Shown here: piece by piece, positions 4,809 to 5,316 of the stretch
Position numbering within the stretch: position 1 is the first letter of the stretch
Layout of the letters: the number at the start of each line of letters is the position of its first letter
Assembly (NCBI GenBank): GCA_012798185.1
Contig: JAAZNS010000153.1
Coordinates: 1-5,316, forward strand
Source of the DNA: Chloroflexota bacterium
GTDB lineage: Bacteria; Chloroflexota; Anaerolineae; Anaerolineales; UBA4823
Reading direction: 5' to 3'
DNA: 5,316 nucleotides
Position numbers and translations under genes: made by a program
Notes under the pieces: generated by a model
What the model was told of the DNA's origin: nothing
The model's database searches: none
What the model saw: only the letters and a program-made list of their open reading frames with translations

Positions 4809-5316
4809 ATGAAAAAATTCCAAACAATTTTTCCCCTGATAGTTAACGGGCTGGCATGTGCGGCGATTGGCGCAGCTTTTGGCTCGTATTTGGGGATTTT
4901 CCCCGGATTGATTGGCGGGTTTATCATCGGTGTGCTGGTGGCGGCAATATGGGAAGCTCTATTTCAACGCCTGGCATTACGCCCAAGGATATTTCACTTC
5001 CGCTCAGTATTTCTGGTGTTACTCGAGTTCTTTTTAACCCTACTGCTGGTCATCCAGCTCGTAATGGGCTGGTACAACACACATCCTAAACGATTGCCAA
5101 TACCCATCACCCCCGCCGAGATGGACCTGCCATACGAAGACGTGCAGCTTACCACTTCCGACGGTATTCCGTTAGCAGGATGGTATATCCCGTCCCGCAA
5201 TGGCGCTGCCATAATCGCCTTGCACGGTTTTAATGGCAACCGTGCCCATGTACTTCCGCATGCCAAAATCCTACACCAAGCCGGGTATGGCGTCTTGTTG
5301 TTCGATCTGCGCGCCC
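4809..5316 (+). CDS. Membrane-anchored alpha/beta-hydrolase, 5' part (cut by window edge)
   Basis: The frame is open from ATG 4809 to the last base: 169 codons plus one base. Residues 7-50 form a glycine- and alanine-rich hydrophobic hairpin (GAAFGSYLGIFPGLIGG) and 66-88 a third hydrophobic segment, so the protein probably has three membrane passes before its soluble part. After a proline-rich linker (93-108), the sequence DVQLTTSDGIPLAGWYIP, then AAIIALHGFNGNR with oxyanion-type H139-G140, then GYGVLLFDLRA gives the first strands of the alpha/beta-hydrolase fold, as in BAAT/dienelactone-type and YqiA/FrsA-like serine hydrolases. The expected Gly-x-Ser-x-Gly nucleophile, acid and His lie beyond the edge, so the reaction cannot be named. 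In-frame upstream codons contain no other start before the TGA at 4767, and the Shine-Dalgarno is weak (AAAGCGGG only). The gene diverges from the protease. Confidence 0.88.
   Translation, partial: MKKFQTIFPLIVNGLACAAIGAAFGSYLGIFPGLIGGFIIGVLVAAIWEALFQRLALRPRIFHFRSVFLVLLEFFLTLLLVIQLVMGWYNTHPKRLPIPITPAEMDLPYEDVQLTTSDGIPLAGWYIPSRNGAAIIALHGFNGNRAHVLPHAKILHQAGYGVLLFDLRA

Noticed and set aside
4721..4927. Minus-strand frame of 68 codons overlapping the start of the hydrolase
   Set aside because: It runs antisense to the membrane segments of the hydrolase, has a proline-rich low-complexity translation, and no ribosome-binding site was seen.
4856..5089. Plus-strand frame of 77 codons within the hydrolase
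   Set aside because: It is out of frame with the hydrolase, whose own frame is open to the window edge and carries the HG and FDLRA motifs.
4994..5266. Minus-strand frame of 90 codons opposite the hydrolase
   Set aside because: It is antisense to the hydrolase fold strands and shows no protein-family signal.

Overview
The window holds two divergent genes. One is a complete, large secreted subtilisin-family protease on the minus strand (62-4336, 1424 residues). The other is the 5' part of a plus-strand membrane-anchored alpha/beta-hydrolase (from 4809, cut by the right edge). Between them lies a 472-base AT-rich intergenic region that must carry the control signals of both genes. No RNA gene, insertion sequence, CRISPR array or tRNA was recognised.

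The organism is bacterial: there is a perfect AGGAGG ribosome-binding site six bases before the protease ATG, and the protease has a Sec-type signal peptide. The protease's layout suggests Chloroflexota (Anaerolineae-like). It combines a prodomain, an S8 catalytic domain with a very long Asp-to-His insertion carrying acidic calcium-type loops, several beta-rich C-terminal modules, a PPC-like domain and a short aromatic tail reading IYFFPFVGGR. The long N-terminal membrane region of the hydrolase is compatible with this. The placement rests on remembered family resemblance, not on a search.

Layout. 1-61: short flank downstream of the protease stop, no terminator seen. 62-4336 (minus): protease with catalytic triad Asp209/His437/Ser680 and oxyanion Asn588. 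4337-4808: intergenic. Its protease-proximal half has three inverted repeats that could fold in a leader RNA, the last abutting the Shine-Dalgarno sequence. Its middle has a perfect TATAAT on the minus strand with a CAACAA-C-TTGTTG dyad just upstream. Bases 4501-4740 are only about 28% G+C by hand count. 4809-5316 (plus): first 169 codons of the hydrolase, ending before its nucleophile serine.

The protease is probably exported and self-processed to digest extracellular protein; the hydrolase sits at the membrane. Nothing shows that they work together beyond possible shared control from the divergent intergenic region. The most interesting unexplained material is the possible structured leader and dyad of the protease gene, the Asp-His insertion and the C-terminal tail. 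I see no clear evidence for a wholly new multi-gene system here.
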